Shown piece by piece: positions 44,030 to 52,893 of a DNA stretch of 64,000 nt. A program made the translations under genes and the position numbers. The stretch lies in NCBI RefSeq assembly GCF_003626695.1, contig NZ_RBAH01000001.1, positions 558,001-622,000 of the forward strand, given 5' to 3'. The stretch is from Paenibacillus ginsengarvi (GTDB lineage Bacteria; Bacillota; Bacilli; Paenibacillales; NBRC-103111). A model generated the notes under the pieces. It did no database searches, was not told the DNA's origin, and saw only the letters and a list, made by a program, of their open reading frames with translations. Every line of letters begins with the position of its first letter. Within the stretch, counting starts at the first letter, position 1.

Positions 44030-44998
44030 TCAGCCCTTGGTTTCGTGATCTTGCTGATACGCGACAATAATTTTTTGCACGAGTGAATGCCGGACGACAT
44101 CCTGTTCGGCGAAATGAATGATGCCGATTTCGGGAATGGAGCCGACGATGCGCTCCGCTTCAACAAGGCCCGAACGCGTTCCTCTCGGCAAATCGATTTG
44201 CGTTTTATCCCCGGTAATGACCATTTTGGAACCGAAGCCAAGTCTGGTCAAAAACATTTTCATTTGCTCCGGCGTCGTATTTTGCGCTTCGTCCAAAATA
44301 ATAAACGAATCGTCGAGCGTCCGGCCCCGCATATAAGCGAGCGGAGCGATCTCGATCAGCCCGCGCTCCAGCGATTTGGCTACCTGCTCAGGCCCCAGCA
44401 CATCGTTAAGTGCATCATACAACGGACGCAAATAGGGGTCAACTTTTTCTTGGAGATCCCCCGGCAGGAATCCAAGGCTCTCGCCCGCTTCCACCGCTGG
44501 CCGCGTCAGCACGATCCGCTTGACGCGCGCTTCCTTGAGCGCGACTACCGCCAGCACGACGGCGAGGTACGTTTTGCCCGTACCTGCGGGGCCGATTCCG
44601 AATACGATATCCTTCTTCTGGATCGTCGATACGTAATGCCGCTGTCCGATCGTTTTGACGCGAATCGGCTTGCCCCGGTATGTGGAGGCGATTTCTCCCT
44701 TGAACAAGTCCAGCAGCTGGTCAGCCTTCATTTCCTTCGCCAGCTCGATTGCGTATAAAATATCGCGTTCCGTCAGCGTATACTGCCCCCGGACAAGCTG
44801 AAGCAGCACGTCGAACAGCTGCTCAAGCCACTTTAGCTCCGCAGGCGGCCCCTGAATGGCGAGCTCCGCCTCGCGGGTGTTCATTTTCGCTTCGGTGGCG
44901 TTTTCGATCAGATGCATAAATTTGTCTTGCGGTCCGAACAGGGCCAGTCCCTCCGCCACGCTGTTCAAACTGATTTTCAGCAGGTTCGTTTCCTTCAA
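44030..44998 (-). CDS. phoH: PhoH family ATPase
   Basis: 322 aa. N-terminal KH-like part (about 1-110) followed by a P-loop ATPase: GPAGTGKTYLAVVLAV, LTRPAVEAGESLGFLPGDL, then SFIILDEAQNTTPEQMKMFLTRLG and MVITGDKTQIDLP. The exact role is unknown; the family is often linked to RNA metabolism. I chose TTG 44998, which has GAGG six bases upstream and starts close to the Bacillus protein; no ATG is available at that place. It lies downstream of yqfD. Confidence 0.93.
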   Translation of the reverse strand: MKETNLLKISLNSVAEGLALFGPQDKFMHLIENATEAKMNTREAELAIQGPPAELKWLEQLFDVLLQLVRGQYTLTERDILYAIELAKEMKADQLLDLFKGEIASTYRGKPIRVKTIGQRHYVSTIQKKDIVFGIGPAGTGKTYLAVVLAVVALKEARVKRIVLTRPAVEAGESLGFLPGDLQEKVDPYLRPLYDALNDVLGPEQVAKSLERGLIEIAPLAYMRGRTLDDSFIILDEAQNTTPEQMKMFLTRLGFGSKMVITGDKTQIDLPRGTRSGLVEAERIVGSIPEIGIIHFAEQDVVRHSLVQKIIVAYQQDHETKG

Positions 44999-45053
44999 AA
45001 AAGCCTCAGTCCCTTTGCCCCGAAGTAAATCGGCACGGATCGATTGCCAGGCT

Positions 45054-46238
45054 TTACGGAACAATCGGCTGTTCCATGGCGATCGGCTGCTCGATTTCAA
45101 AAAGCACTTTCATATAAACTTTACCATTGTCCGACTTTTCATGCAAAATAATCTTTTCGCTGCGCCATTTCGCTTCGGGTCCGGCGGCCGCCACAAGCTC
45201 CGCCCTCGCCTGCTCCAGCGCGATTTTTTTCGCATCCTCGGGGTCCAGCGGAATTTCCTCGATCCGCGATTCGAGCAACTTTTCGTTCAACATTCCGATT
45301 GGAAGCGACCATTTGCGCCATTGCAGCGTCCGCAGCAGCGGAATCGTTTCGAACTGGGCGAAGGAAGGCTCGCCGAAGCCGCTCACCTGCAATGCTTTAT
45401 TGCCGATCACGACATAAGAGCGTTTCTTCGTTTCCCCTGTGTATACCTTTCTCGTCAGCGTCAGCGGGATTTCCACATTCGCTTCCTCCCATACGATTCC
45501 TCGCACCGTCCCCTGAGCTACGACTGTTTGCCGGTTCACGTCGTCGCCGACATATCCCGAGATGAGGATGTCGCCTTTGTTCACGTTGCTGTTCACCTTG
45601 ACGAGCGGCTTCCCTCTTTCGGCCAAAATTTGCGTAACGAGCGCGTTTTTCGAAGCGACGAGATGACGCGGACTCATTAGCGGCCTGTCCTCCGGGCGGG
45701 CCGACTCCACAACCTTGATGCGGATGCGCGTTCCTTGCACATCGACGCCGACCCAGGCCGTTCCCGGCAGCTTGTTCAGCAGCTCCCGCGACAGCTTGTC
45801 CGAATCGGGAAGCCGAAACTTCCATTGGAAACGGTAAATGCCCTGCTCTTTGGCTGCCTGCACGATATCGCTTCTTGCGATTTTCTCGTTGCCTTCTACG
45901 TCGATTCGCCATACAAGCATAGACAACACGAAGATCGCCACAAAGAAGCAGACGATGCCGATCAGAAACGCTTTGCGCCGCCCCAGCCTGTCCAGCATGA
46001 ACGGAAAGCCGAAACGCCCGCGAATGCGCAGCTTGGTTGCCGTTTGCTTGAGAAAAGGACGCAGCCTGAAAAAATCCCGGATCAAAATATGCAGTTCTAC
46101 CGCTTCGCCGCCGATTCGGCGTATATCCCATATAGCAAACCGTTGCTCGATCAAACGGTTCAGCAGCCTCTCCAATTGGCCGCCGCGCAGCTCGATGCGG
46201 ACGTAGCCGCGCAGCCGGTTGAATAGCGTCGATTTCAC
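45054..46238 (-). CDS. yqfD: Sporulation protein YqfD
   Basis: 394 aa. An N-terminal soluble part (RGYVRIELRGGQLERLLN) is followed by a transmembrane helix (about 91-110, LIGIVCFFVAIFVLSMLVW) and a POTRA-like and beta-rich outer part (IDVEGNEKIARSDIVQAAKEQGIYRFQWKF, then GKPLVKVNSNVNKGDILISG). The match to YqfD of Bacillus is good; it is expressed in the mother cell and its role is not well known. GTG 46238 with GGAGGGG upstream. Confidence 0.93.
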   Translation of the reverse strand: MKSTLFNRLRGYVRIELRGGQLERLLNRLIEQRFAIWDIRRIGGEAVELHILIRDFFRLRPFLKQTATKLRIRGRFGFPFMLDRLGRRKAFLIGIVCFFVAIFVLSMLVWRIDVEGNEKIARSDIVQAAKEQGIYRFQWKFRLPDSDKLSRELLNKLPGTAWVGVDVQGTRIRIKVVESARPEDRPLMSPRHLVASKNALVTQILAERGKPLVKVNSNVNKGDILISGYVGDDVNRQTVVAQGTVRGIVWEEANVEIPLTLTRKVYTGETKKRSYVVIGNKALQVSGFGEPSFAQFETIPLLRTLQWRKWSLPIGMLNEKLLESRIEEIPLDPEDAKKIALEQARAELVAAAGPEAKWRSEKIILHEKSDNGKVYMKVLFEIEQPIAMEQPIVP

Positions 46239-46259
46239 CGCGAACCCCTCCTACTTCGA

Positions 46260-46538
46260 TCAGTCCGAGTAACGGATATCCGATATAATTCCTTCGATAA
46301 ATACTTCCTCCGGCAAAATGGCGCGGATGACGAGCTCCTTGCCGATAATCTCAAGCTTTCCTTGCGAAAGTCCGAGCTTCAGCGTATCGCTTGAGAAATG
46401 GAGCACGCCGCGATGGTTCTCGATATAAAGCTGGCGGTTGCCGATCATCGTGAATCGCGGAAGATCGAGCACGACATCCTGGGGGAGATCGAGAAGTTTG
46501 GCCGTTAATTTGCTCAAGCGCCGGTTCCATTGCCGCAT
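46260..46538 (-). CDS. yqfC: Sporulation protein YqfC
   Basis: 92 aa: LLDLPQDVVLDLPRFTMIGNRQLYIENHRGVLHFSSDTLKL matches the YqfC/YabP-like fold. Start ATG 46538 with AAGGAGG ten bases upstream; a longer start at 46583 does not fit. It is followed by yqfD after 21 bases. Confidence 0.92.
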   Translation of the reverse strand: MRQWNRRLSKLTAKLLDLPQDVVLDLPRFTMIGNRQLYIENHRGVLHFSSDTLKLGLSQGKLEIIGKELVIRAILPEEVFIEGIISDIRYSD

Positions 46539-46596
46539 GTATCGCGATCCTCCTTGCCATATAACCGTAGCTTTTACCACCATATGCGGCTTCGGG

Positions 46597-46638
46597 CAAA
46601 AAAAGACCCGCCTGGGGCGGGATTGCCCGAGGCGGGAG
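46597..46638 (-). terminator. Terminator after the region upstream of yqfC (end of the PQQ dehydrogenase gene)
   Basis: On the minus strand CCCGCCT pairs with AGGCGGG around an inner GGGC loop and is followed by TTTTTTT. It lies just beyond the dehydrogenase stop codon at 46650. Confidence 0.87.
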
Positions 46639-46649
46639 CTGACTTTGTT

Positions 46650-47825
46650 TTATTTCGGTTTGAACTGCAGGATGACGTCGTCGTCCTGTTTCGGAGTGCC
46701 GCGGCCGTCCCGGTTATTCGTGAGCACGTATAACGAACCGTCCGGCCCTTCGGCCACGTGGCGAATCCGGCCGAATTCGCCTTTCCACAGCGCTTCCATC
46801 GCGTCTATCCGGACGTCTGCTCCGCCTGTGAGCGTCAGCTTCAGCACCTGAGTCCCGCGCAAACCGGCGACCAGCAGCTTTCCCTTCCACGGCCCCTGCG
46901 TCACGAACGTCATGCCGGAGGGTGCCCATGTCGTCTCGCCCGAATGGAGAAGCGGTTTCCGCAGCACGATCCCGGCGGGTTGCGGCTGCTTCGCCTCGGT
47001 CAGATCGCCTTCAATCAGCGGCCAGCCATAATTGCCGCCCTTCTCGATTACATTGATCTCGTCCTTGGCCGTTTGGCCGTGCTCGGAACTGAACAGCTTG
47101 CCGGTGCCGGGCTGCCACGCCAGCCCTTGCGGGTTCCGGTGCCCCATGCTGTACACCGGCGACCGGGGATCGGGATTGTCCGCCGGGATCGAGCCGTCGG
47201 AGCGGATACGCAATATTTTGCCGGCCATACTATCCTTGCTTTGCGACAGCTCCCGCTGCTGGGCATCGCCGACCGTCACATACAGATTACCGTCGGGGCC
47301 AAAGCGGATTCGCCCGCCATCGTGCGTTTGCTGGCCTGGAAGCTCGGAGAGCAGCACGCGATCCAGCTCGGCCTTGTTGCCTTTGACGCTTAGCCGCAGC
47401 AGACGGTTTTTCATAGCCCCGTCGGACTCGTAGGTATGGTACGTATACAAGTAGCCGTTCTCGGCAAATAAAGGGTCAAGCGCCAGTCCGAGCAAGCCGC
47501 TTTCTCCCTTGCTCACAAAGGGAGGGGCGAGCGTAAACATCGGATCGGGCAGCAGCTTCCCGCCCGCAATAACGCGAATCGTCCCCGGCCTTTCCGTGAA
47601 CAGCAGCCTTCCGTCCGGAGCAAAGGCCAAATCCCACGGCACGTTCAGCTTCTCCGCCACCACTTCGGCCGGCTTGTACGGGAACGCTTCCGTTTGCCCG
47701 GAGCTGCCGCTTACCGGCGTATTCGGGGCCTGCGCCTCAGGCGGCTTGTTCGCTTCGCAAGCGGTGAGAAAAAAAAGCAGCGCCGCTATCGCGATGCTGC
47801 CGGATATTTGTCGCAGTCGTATCAT
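46650..47825 (-). CDS. PQQ-dependent sugar dehydrogenase-like lipoprotein
   Basis: 391 aa. The lipobox LTAC (Cys23) ends a signal peptide. The rest is a six-bladed beta propeller of the glucose/sorbosone dehydrogenase family: PWDLAFAPDGRLLFTERPG, ESGLLGLALDP, GGRIRFGPDGNLYVTVGD, MGHRNPQGLAWQP, and EGPDGSLYVLTN. It would oxidise an aldose outside the cell if PQQ is supplied; PQQ synthesis genes are not seen here. It sits between yqfC and floA, where Bacillus has no such gene. Confidence 0.92.
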   Translation of the reverse strand: MIRLRQISGSIAIAALLFFLTACEANKPPEAQAPNTPVSGSSGQTEAFPYKPAEVVAEKLNVPWDLAFAPDGRLLFTERPGTIRVIAGGKLLPDPMFTLAPPFVSKGESGLLGLALDPLFAENGYLYTYHTYESDGAMKNRLLRLSVKGNKAELDRVLLSELPGQQTHDGGRIRFGPDGNLYVTVGDAQQRELSQSKDSMAGKILRIRSDGSIPADNPDPRSPVYSMGHRNPQGLAWQPGTGKLFSSEHGQTAKDEINVIEKGGNYGWPLIEGDLTEAKQPQPAGIVLRKPLLHSGETTWAPSGMTFVTQGPWKGKLLVAGLRGTQVLKLTLTGGADVRIDAMEALWKGEFGRIRHVAEGPDGSLYVLTNNRDGRGTPKQDDDVILQFKPK

Positions 47826-47840
47826 CTAGGCTCGTCCTCT

Positions 47841-48326
47841 CTACCGGTTTCTCGGTCTGTAAGGTTTCTTCGAGCGGGGCGGACCGATTAATTCCGCCCA
47901 GATCATTCCGCGTACCGCGTCCTCCCGTCTCAGCTCCAGCTCCGCCCGTTCCCCGGAACCATGTCCCGTTTCCGGTTCATGCGCGGCTGCTGCGGAAGGC
48001 TTGAGCGGTTCAGCGGGATGCAACCTGTCATCGACGGCAGGAGACGGAGCAGCTTGTCCCACTGTGATTCTCGGCTGTTCTCGCTCCCTTGCGGTCCGAC
48101 TTTCGCGTTCCTTATCGCCGGCAGCGAGCTGCCGGCCATCTCTTGATGGACCGGGACCGCCGCCGAACGGTGGCATCATCGGGTTCACTTTTTTCCCGCC
48201 CTCGCCAGACTCTCCCTGCCGCCGCTGCATCTCCCGGGTCCTTTTGGCCAGTAAGGATATCAGAATGCCGCCGACCACTACGATAAACCCCATATTTTTC
48301 AACAAAAAATCGATAAAATCCTTCAT
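47841..48326 (-). CDS. Membrane-anchored hydrophilic protein of unknown function
   Basis: 161 aa. One N-terminal transmembrane helix (MGFIVVVGGILISLLA) and then a Gly/Pro/Arg-rich, low-complexity tail (PFGGGPGPSRDG) with a final Trp-containing piece (RGMIWAELIGPPRSKKPYRPRNR). Start ATG 48326 with GGGAGG upstream. No family was recognised. It lies between the PQQ dehydrogenase and floA, 15 bases from the first. Confidence 0.68.
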   Translation of the reverse strand: MKDFIDFLLKNMGFIVVVGGILISLLAKRTREMQRRQGESGEGGKKVNPMMPPFGGGPGPSRDGRQLAAGDKERESRTAREREQPRITVGQAAPSPAVDDRLHPAEPLKPSAAAAHEPETGHGSGERAELELRREDAVRGMIWAELIGPPRSKKPYRPRNR

Positions 48327-48366
48327 ACGCTCTTCACCTCCCGGTTCCACATGACTGACGGGCTAC

Positions 48367-49365
48367 TTAAATGGAGTCCTTGTCGTTTTTGTCCGTATGC
48401 CCCATTTTACCGAACGAGGAGCGCATCTCGGTGTCGGCATCGATATTTTTCATATTCATATAATCCATGACGCCGAGCTTGCCTTCCCGCAGCGCCTCGG
48501 ACATCGCAAGCGGCACCTGCGACTCGGATTCCACGACCCGAGCCCGCATCTCGACGACACGCGCCTTCATTTCCTGCTCCTGCGCTACCGCCATAGCCCG
48601 GCGTTCCTCCGCCTTCGCCTGGGCGATCCGTTTATCCGCTTCGGCTTGCTCGGTTTGCAGATGGGCGCCGATATTTTTGCCGATGTCGACGTCGGCGATA
48701 TCGATCGACAAAATTTGAAACGCCGTGCCGGCGTCGAGCCCTTTGCCGAGTACGGTGCGCGAGATCATATCCGGATTTTCCAAAACCTGCTTATGCGTGT
48801 CGCTTGAGCCAACGGACGTAACGATGCCTTCGCCGATCCGGGCGATGACCGTTTCTTCGCCTGCCCCGCCGACCAGACGATCGATATCGGCTCGCACGGT
48901 CACCCTGGCTCGCACTTTCACTTCGATGCCGTCCTTCGCCACCGCCGAAACCATCGGCGTTTCGATTACTTTCGGATTAACGCTCATCTGCACCGCTTGC
49001 AGCACGTCTCTGCCGGCCAGATCGATGGCAGCCGCCCTTTCGAACGGAAGCGGGATTTGCGCCCGCTGTGCGGCTATCAGTGCGTTTACGACGCGGTCCA
49101 CATTGCCGCCCGCCAAGTAATGGCTCTCTAACTGGTTCACCGTGATCGGCAAACCGGCTTTATGCGCCTTGATCATCGGATTGACGATACGGCTTGGGAT
49201 GACACGGCGCAGCCGCATCGCGACCAGGGTGAAAATACCGACGCGTACGCCGGAGGCGAGTGCGGATATCCACAGCATGATCGGAACGAAACTGAAGAAA
49301 AGCGATAACACGATTACAGCAAGCGCCACGATCAGCAATACGAAAATGATGGAATACTCCTCCAT
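48367..49365 (-). CDS. floA: Flotillin-like protein FloA
   Basis: 332 aa. A hairpin-like N-terminal hydrophobic segment, a PHB/SPFH-type domain ([36 protein letters not shown]) and a helical part with EAR-like repeats ([23 protein letters not shown]). It builds membrane microdomains that organise signalling and secretion. The SD AAGGAG fits ATG 49365 (ten bases); the ATG two codons upstream (49371) is only four bases away. The partner nfeD precedes it. Confidence 0.95.
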   Translation of the reverse strand: MEEYSIIFVLLIVALAVIVLSLFFSFVPIMLWISALASGVRVGIFTLVAMRLRRVIPSRIVNPMIKAHKAGLPITVNQLESHYLAGGNVDRVVNALIAAQRAQIPLPFERAAAIDLAGRDVLQAVQMSVNPKVIETPMVSAVAKDGIEVKVRARVTVRADIDRLVGGAGEETVIARIGEGIVTSVGSSDTHKQVLENPDMISRTVLGKGLDAGTAFQILSIDIADVDIGKNIGAHLQTEQAEADKRIAQAKAEERRAMAVAQEQEMKARVVEMRARVVESESQVPLAMSEALREGKLGVMDYMNMKNIDADTEMRSSFGKMGHTDKNDKDSI

Positions 49366-49379
49366 CCACATCCAACTCC

Positions 49380-50768
49380 TTATACTTGTTTGACGACTAC
49401 GCGGCCGCCTTCAATCTTGATCACCATGACGGAACGATTCGCTTCGATGTATTCGCCTTCGGTGACGACATCCACTTTCTCTCCCTCGATATCGACGATA
49501 CCGGCTGGACGCAGCGGCGTGACGGCGACACCGAGTGCGCCGAACAGATGATGTTTCGATTCGAACGATACGTATCCTTGGTCAGCGCTCAACTCATCCC
49601 GCAAAATGAATTTGTTCCATACGCCATAACGTTTGAACACGACCGCGACAATCGTCACGGTTATGGCTGCCAGAACGGTGGCGATGCCCAGCGACAGCAG
49701 CGCATTTTTCGTATCAAACGCCGCCAGCACGACTCCGGCCATAATGGCCGCAATTCCAAGTATGCCCATAATCCCGAAGCTCGGCACGAAAATTTCGAGA
49801 ACAAGCAGCACGATGCCCGCAATAAACAGTATTACATGCTCGATTCCGGCAAAACCGGCCACATAATGGCCGAAAAAATATAACGCAAATGCCAGAGCGC
49901 CTACGACTCCCGGCAACGTGAAGCCGGGCAGCAGCAGTTCGATGGCTATCCCAACCAAGCCGATTAGCAGCAGCACAGTCATCACCACTGGATTTACGAG
50001 CCATCTCGCCAAATTCTCGGCAAATGAGGGCTCGAACGAGATCTTCTGAGCGCCGCTTAATCCCATCCAGGAAAGCGTCTCGTCCAGGCTGCCGGCCATA
50101 TAATCCGCATACCCAACCTTAAGCGCTTCCTCCGCCGTAAGCGAAACGATCGTTCCGTTTCCGCCTTTTTTACCGATCTGCGGCATGTCCACGTTTACCT
50201 GTTTGTTCACCATGCCCTCGGCAATGTCCGGATTCCTACCGCGCAGCTCCGCAGCCGACCTCATCTCGCTCGACCAGCGGGAGATGATTTTCGCCGAATC
50301 GATTTCCTTTCCGCTCTGATGGATAACCGCCGCCGAACCGATCGTGCCGCCCGGCTCCATCACGATCTTATTCGCATTTAAGGCGATGTAACTGCCCGCC
50401 GATACGGCCCGCCCGTGAACAAACGCCGTCGTTGGCACGACGCTGCCGCGAATCAGCTTCCCGATCCGATCCGCCGAGTCGAGTCTGCCCCCAAGCGTGT
50501 CGATATCGAGCACGATCGCGGCCGCACCTGAGCTCGCCGCTTCTGCAAACGCTCTCTCCAAAAAGCTGTACAAGCCGCTCTCTACCGTCTGGTGCACGGG
50601 AATAACATAAACGAGCTTCCCGGAGACCGCTGCGCCTTGCGTCTGCTGTCCGGACGAAGAAGCGGCCTGTACGCCGATTCCGAGCATCACCCCGCAAGCG
50701 AGCACGAGTGCGATAAGTCCCCAGACGAGCACGGACCTCCTTTTAGACGAGGTAACTACGTTTCGCAT
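49380..50768 (-). CDS. nfeD: NfeD-family membrane serine protease-like protein
   Basis: 462 aa. A signal anchor (about 13-33), then a ClpP/S49-like domain with [19 protein letters not shown], the Ser in [12 protein letters not shown] and a candidate Lys, then four helices (about 290-385) and a C-terminal OB-like NfeD domain (GYVSFE to VVVKQV). NfeD and flotillin are encoded together in most Bacillales; FloA here follows by 14 bases. ATG 50768 with AAAGGAGG six bases upstream. Confidence 0.93.
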   Translation of the reverse strand: MRNVVTSSKRRSVLVWGLIALVLACGVMLGIGVQAASSSGQQTQGAAVSGKLVYVIPVHQTVESGLYSFLERAFAEAASSGAAAIVLDIDTLGGRLDSADRIGKLIRGSVVPTTAFVHGRAVSAGSYIALNANKIVMEPGGTIGSAAVIHQSGKEIDSAKIISRWSSEMRSAAELRGRNPDIAEGMVNKQVNVDMPQIGKKGGNGTIVSLTAEEALKVGYADYMAGSLDETLSWMGLSGAQKISFEPSFAENLARWLVNPVVMTVLLLIGLVGIAIELLLPGFTLPGVVGALAFALYFFGHYVAGFAGIEHVILFIAGIVLLVLEIFVPSFGIMGILGIAAIMAGVVLAAFDTKNALLSLGIATVLAAITVTIVAVVFKRYGVWNKFILRDELSADQGYVSFESKHHLFGALGVAVTPLRPAGIVDIEGEKVDVVTEGEYIEANRSVMVIKIEGGRVVVKQV

Positions 50769-50846
50769 GGCTCCTCCTTTTGGCAATATAGTCGTTATTG
50801 ATCTTCTTATTGTTCTACGCAGAAAAGGGAATCATGTTTCAGCAAA

Positions 50847-50879
50847 CAAAAAAACACTCCGAAAAGGAGTGTTGTTTTT
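50847..50879. terminator. Bidirectional terminator between yqeY and nfeD
   Basis: AAAAAACACTCC, GAAA loop, AGGAGTGTTGTTTTTG. It ends the rpsU-yqeY transcript (minus) and is 40 bases from the yqeY stop. Confidence 0.9.
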
Positions 50880-50918
50880 GCGGTGAAATGACGAAATCGG
50901 GCTTGCTCGTCCGATTTC

Positions 50919-51362
50919 TCAAGAAAGAAGCTTCTGCACGAGCTGGTTGACCAGCTTGCCGTCGGCACGACCTTTTACCTTCGGCATCAACGCGCCCATC
51001 AATTTGCCTATGTCCGCTTTGGAAGATGCACCGGTTTCTTGGATGGTCTGCTGTACGATAGCATGAATTTCTTCCTCAGTAAACTGCTGCGGCATATATA
51101 CGGCAATGACTTCTATTTCTTCCTTGACGGTTTCGGCGAGATCGTCCCGACCCGCTTTTTCAAATTCTTGGAGGGAGTCTTTGCGTTGTTTGATTTCGCG
51201 ATTCAGAATATCGAGAACCTCTTCGTCGCTCAATGTCTTCTTTTGATCTATCTCAACGTTTTTAATCGCCGATCGAATCATTCGGATGACGGAGAGTCTG
51301 AATTTGTCTTGATTCTTCATCGCTTGCTTCATATCTTCATTCAAGCGTTCGCTTAGGCTCAT
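50919..51362 (-). CDS. yqeY: GatB/YqeY domain protein
   Basis: 147 aa. MSLSERLNEDMKQAMKNQDKFRLSVIRMIRSAIKNVEID is the family start; later LMGALMPKVKGRADGKLVNQLVQKLLS. YqeY resembles the tail of GatB and is thought to act on tRNA, without proof. ATG 51362; its AGGAGG ribosome site overlaps the rpsU stop codon, so its translation is probably coupled to rpsU. Confidence 0.94.
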   Translation of the reverse strand: MSLSERLNEDMKQAMKNQDKFRLSVIRMIRSAIKNVEIDQKKTLSDEEVLDILNREIKQRKDSLQEFEKAGRDDLAETVKEEIEVIAVYMPQQFTEEEIHAIVQQTIQETGASSKADIGKLMGALMPKVKGRADGKLVNQLVQKLLS

Positions 51363-51377
51363 GAAAGCAAAATCCTC

Positions 51378-51551
51378 CTAGAACTTTCTCTTCCGAGCAG
51401 CCTCCGACTTTTTCTTACGCTTGACGCTAGGCTTCTCATAGTGTTTGCGCTTCTTCACCTCAGCCAAGACGCCGTCTTTGGCAATGGAACGTTTAAAACG
51501 ACGAAGTGCAGCATCGATTGTTTCATTTTTGCGAACTCGAGTTTCGGACAC
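51378..51551 (-). CDS. rpsU: 30S ribosomal protein S21
   Basis: 57 aa. Starts [25 protein letters not shown] and ends in a highly basic helix ([13 protein letters not shown]). GTG 51551 with GGAGGG upstream. S21 binds near the anti-Shine-Dalgarno region of 16S rRNA. Here rpsU is 15 kb from dnaG and rpoD but still in the same large block. Confidence 0.96.
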   Translation of the reverse strand: MSETRVRKNETIDAALRRFKRSIAKDGVLAEVKKRKHYEKPSVKRKKKSEAARKRKF

Positions 51552-51609
51552 TAGTTTTCCCTCCCTCCGAACAGACCGTCCAAGACGAAAACACGGTTTA
51601 TCAAACTAC

Positions 51610-51639
51610 ATTATAAGTGATACGGAAACGTAGTGTCAA
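51610..51639 (-). promoter_or_regulatory. Sigma-A promoter of rpsU-yqeY
   Basis: On the minus strand TTGACA (51634-51639), 18 bases, TATAAT (51610-51615); both boxes are perfect. It sits about 60 bases upstream of rpsU. Confidence 0.92.
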
Positions 51640-51679
51640 CCTGCCTGCGAAATGACCTTTTTGACAAAGGCCGTTCGGG

Positions 51680-52027
51680 TTAATTTTTAACGTTTAACCC
51701 GCCTAATTTGTCGCCGCCGAGCACGTGGACGTGGATATGATATACGACTTGGCCGCCGTCGGCTCCTACGTTGTTGATCAGGCGGTAGCCGCTATCCGCG
51801 ATGCCAAGCTCCCTCGCGACCTGTTTGGCCGTCAGCAGCAGCTCTCCGAGCACCTCTTGGTCCTCTTCCTCCGCCTCGTTCATCGAAGCGATATGCTTCT
51901 TCGGGATGACGAGCGCGTGAACGGGAGCAGCCGGCTGAATATCGTGGAAGGCGAGTACACGATCGTTCTCGAACACTTTGCGGGAAGGAATTTCTCCCTT
52001 GACGATTTTACAAAAAATGCAATCCAC
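51680..52027 (-). CDS. HIT family protein (HinT-like nucleotide hydrolase)
   Basis: 115 aa. Starts MDCIFCKIVKGEIPSRKV and has the HIT motif YHIHVHVLGG (His-x-His-x-His). HinT enzymes cleave purine nucleoside phosphoramidates such as AMP-lysine. GTG 52027 with GGGGAG upstream. It ends 40 bases before the rpsU promoter. Confidence 0.95.
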   Translation of the reverse strand: MDCIFCKIVKGEIPSRKVFENDRVLAFHDIQPAAPVHALVIPKKHIASMNEAEEEDQEVLGELLLTAKQVARELGIADSGYRLINNVGADGGQVVYHIHVHVLGGDKLGGLNVKN

Positions 52028-52047
52028 TCGCTCTCCCCTGCTTTCGC

Positions 52048-52815
52048 TTAAAATAAGCGGATGACGATCTGGGACAAAAACTCCATCTCCAGCCGCTCCG
52101 TCATGAAGTTGACGATATGCTTTTGCTGCTCTTCGGCCGTTGCCGAGTCATCGGGCGTTTGCTGGAGCTTCTCCTCTGAGGCGATTAGCTGGTCTCGAAG
52201 CCATACAAGCTCCTCCTGCTGCTCCGCAACCGTCTTTACGATCCGGTCGACATCATCGGTTTCCAGCACGAACTCGGCCAAAAAGTTGTAGCTTCCGGTA
52301 AAAGCCGCTTCATCTGCGTAAAACGCCTCTTCCGGGTATTTCGTAACCACATACTGCCGCAGCGCAAGACCGATAAAATGCGCCGTCACATCCGGCTTGC
52401 AGTTCAGCTTCAAGTAACGTAAAAAACCTTGCGGGGAATTGTTTTCCGGATTGCTGAGATCGGGCTCCCCCCCGTACATCTCCTGATAAATCCAGCTCAG
52501 TATTTTGACTTCCGTCCCAATATAAATGCGATGCACGATCAGCTCGTGGTAATCTTCCTTCAGTTCCTCGCTCTGCTCGATCGAATCGGAGTAATGTACG
52601 AGCTGCTTGTACAGCAGGTTTTTGTAATTTAACATGTCGTGAAATTCTTTTTCGGTGTTGATTTGGGATAGAACGGAAAAAAGACTATTTTTCAAAATAA
52701 CAATATTATTAAAATCAGTAAAAACAGGATTATTTATTAGATGTTCATCATTCTCCATAAAGTAGTCCACTATACCATTAGTGTCGTAAGGATTTGTATA
52801 CGTAATGTTAGCCAT
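52048..52815 (-). CDS. Soluble protein of unknown function with an AT-rich start
   Basis: 255 aa, helical and acidic with no membrane segment. The N-terminal 60 residues (MANITYTNPYDTNGIVDYF, NNPVFTDFNN) come from DNA much richer in AT than the rest of the window (about 52640-52810). The C-terminus looks like a helical bundle (EELVWLRDQLIASEEKLQQ). No family known to me. ATG 52815 lies after a GGAGGGAG site that is rather far (about 12-14 bases). It is upstream of the HIT gene by 20 bases. Confidence 0.72.
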   Translation of the reverse strand: MANITYTNPYDTNGIVDYFMENDEHLINNPVFTDFNNIVILKNSLFSVLSQINTEKEFHDMLNYKNLLYKQLVHYSDSIEQSEELKEDYHELIVHRIYIGTEVKILSWIYQEMYGGEPDLSNPENNSPQGFLRYLKLNCKPDVTAHFIGLALRQYVVTKYPEEAFYADEAAFTGSYNFLAEFVLETDDVDRIVKTVAEQQEELVWLRDQLIASEEKLQQTPDDSATAEEQQKHIVNFMTERLEMEFLSQIVIRLF

Positions 52816-52893
52816 TGAAGTCGGAGACTCCCTCCAAAATGTATTGATTGCTAACATCCATCATACCAGAAATAAGCCCGTTCGCCAAAAAGC

